Positions 4,727 through 5,468 of a DNA stretch of 5,468 nucleotides are shown one piece after another; positions within the stretch are counted from its first letter, which is position 1; each line of letters opens with the position of its first letter. The notes below the pieces were generated by a model that searched no databases, was not told where the DNA came from, and saw only the letters and a list, made by a program, of their open reading frames with translations. A program made the translations under genes and the position numbers. The stretch is from Desulfobacterales bacterium. GTDB taxonomy: Bacteria > Desulfobacterota > Desulfobacteria > Desulfobacterales > RPRI01. The stretch is taken from the NCBI GenBank assembly GCA_030689795.1, contig JAUYEO010000284.1, positions 1-5,468 on the forward strand, in the 5' to 3' direction.

Positions 4727-5468
4727 TCACTTCCCTTGCACCTCCCGCACCTTGGCGGCCAGGTCCTTCATCGAGAACGGCTTCTGAATGAAGTTGACGC
4801 CCGGGTCCAGCACCCCGTGATGGGCGATGGCATTGGTCGTGTAGCCTGACATGTACAGGTATTTCATACCCGGCCTAAGGGCGCTGAGCCGTTTCAGCAG
4901 ATCGCGACCGCTCATCTCCGGCATCACCACGTCGGTTATAACCAGATGGATGTCGCTCGCGTATTGCTCGGCCAGTTGAAACGCCTTGTCTGGACTACTC
5001 GCGGCCAGCACTGTGTAACCCAATTCTTCGAGCATCATTTTAACCATTTTCAGGAGCGCTTCGTTGTCCTCGACAAGCAGCACCGTCTCAGTACCGGTCA
5101 AAAGCTCGGCATGGGCGCTTTGTTCGGCGGTCGCAGTTCCCTCTTCCTTGAGCCAGGGCAGGTATATCCTGAATGTCGTACCCTTTCCCGGCTCGCTGTA
5201 TACATTGATAATGCCGTAGTTCTGCTTGACTATACCGTACACCGTGGCAAGACCCATGCCGGTACCCTTTCCAACCTCCTTGGTGGTGAAAAAGGGCTCA
5301 AAGATCTTCTTCAGAGTATCTTTGTCCATGCCGCAACCGTTGTCGCTGACCGCAAGCATGGCATAATGCCCTGGAACAGAACCCGAGTGCTGAGCGCAAT
5401 ACGAATCGTCAAACTCCGCCTTGCCGGTCTCGATTGTAATTTTGCCGACACCAGAGATTGAATCACGG
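4727..5468 (-). CDS. Hybrid sensor histidine kinase, C-terminal part (HATPase + receiver), 5' end outside window
   Basis: The frame ends in TGA at 4729-4727 and stays open to the right edge, giving 246 residues that begin mid-N-box (RDSI, the end of NARDxI). The ATG at 5359-5357 is therefore internal, not the start. The ATP-binding domain shows the G1 box DNGCGMD (42-48), F box FEPFFTTK (56-63) and G2 box GKGTGMGLATVYGI (67-80). After a linker (about 105-125) a receiver domain follows: acidic pair ED at 133-134, phospho-acceptor Asp179 in VITDVVMPEMSG, Ser207 in YMSGYT and Lys229 in FIQKPF. This is a hybrid kinase passing phosphate from an upstream dimerisation-domain His (not in the window) to its own receiver; sensor domains and signal are unseen. 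Base composition is more G+C-rich than the hisF side. No output domain follows the receiver. Confidence 0.95.
   Translation of the reverse strand, partial: RDSISGVGKITIETGKAEFDDSYCAQHSGSVPGHYAMLAVSDNGCGMDKDTLKKIFEPFFTTKEVGKGTGMGLATVYGIVKQNYGIINVYSEPGKGTTFRIYLPWLKEEGTATAEQSAHAELLTGTETVLLVEDNEALLKMVKMMLEELGYTVLAASSPDKAFQLAEQYASDIHLVITDVVMPEMSGRDLLKRLSALRPGMKYLYMSGYTTNAIAHHGVLDPGVNFIQKPFSMKDLAAKVREVQGK

Noticed and set aside
4946..5461. 171-codon plus-strand frame opposite the kinase
   Set aside because: It is antisense to intact HATPase and receiver motifs; its length follows from the G+C-rich coding strand.

Overview
The window reads as a fragment of a Gram-negative anaerobe, most likely one of the Desulfobacterota (Desulfobacterales-like). 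This is inferred from the flavour of HisF (an SGYE-x-VINGGR segment and GMDVK around the catalytic Asp), from a sensor kinase of the NARD..FFTTKEVGKGTG hybrid type that is abundant there, and from intergenic spaces filled with degenerate short repeats. No rRNA or other taxonomic marker is present, so the placement is tentative.

Left part, minus strand (1-1255): a complete PhoH-type ATPase gene (ybeZ family), followed downstream by the first 28 codons of a second gene that runs off the left edge. Its start (basic residues, then a hydrophobic stretch) and its position after phoH fit the 7TM-HD (PgpH/YqfF) cyclic-di-AMP phosphodiesterase family, which often lies between phoH and ybeY. The gap between the two genes holds three kinds of short degenerate repeat side by side.

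Centre, plus strand (about 1520-4366): a divergent four-gene set, cvpA - mazG - hisH - hisF, with overlaps or very short gaps throughout and a sigma70-like promoter about 100 bases before cvpA. CvpA is a four-helix inner-membrane protein, MazG a two-domain NTP pyrophosphohydrolase, and HisH/HisF the glutaminase and cyclase of imidazole glycerol phosphate synthase (histidine synthesis and AICAR production). All catalytic residues I can check are present. The divergent intergenic region (1256-1653) holds a 10-bp-arm inverted repeat with the ATCTGCGT motif, a 14-nt tandem repeat and the promoter.

Right part (4367-5468): a 360-base gap with signs of gene decay on the minus strand. These are a 24-codon open frame with a good Shine-Dalgarno that looks like the severed start of an HpaB/4-hydroxybutyryl-CoA dehydratase-type gene, a perfect inverted repeat, and a fragment resembling the tail of a response-regulator receiver domain. 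Then comes the C-terminal part of a hybrid sensor histidine kinase (HATPase plus receiver domain), whose reading frame stays open to the right edge. The kinase section is visibly richer in G+C than the genes to its left.

I see no convincing undescribed system. The core genes are housekeeping. The items most worth a second look are the repeat-packed gene boundaries, the decayed fragments at 4421-4712, and the pairing of mazG with an isolated hisHF.
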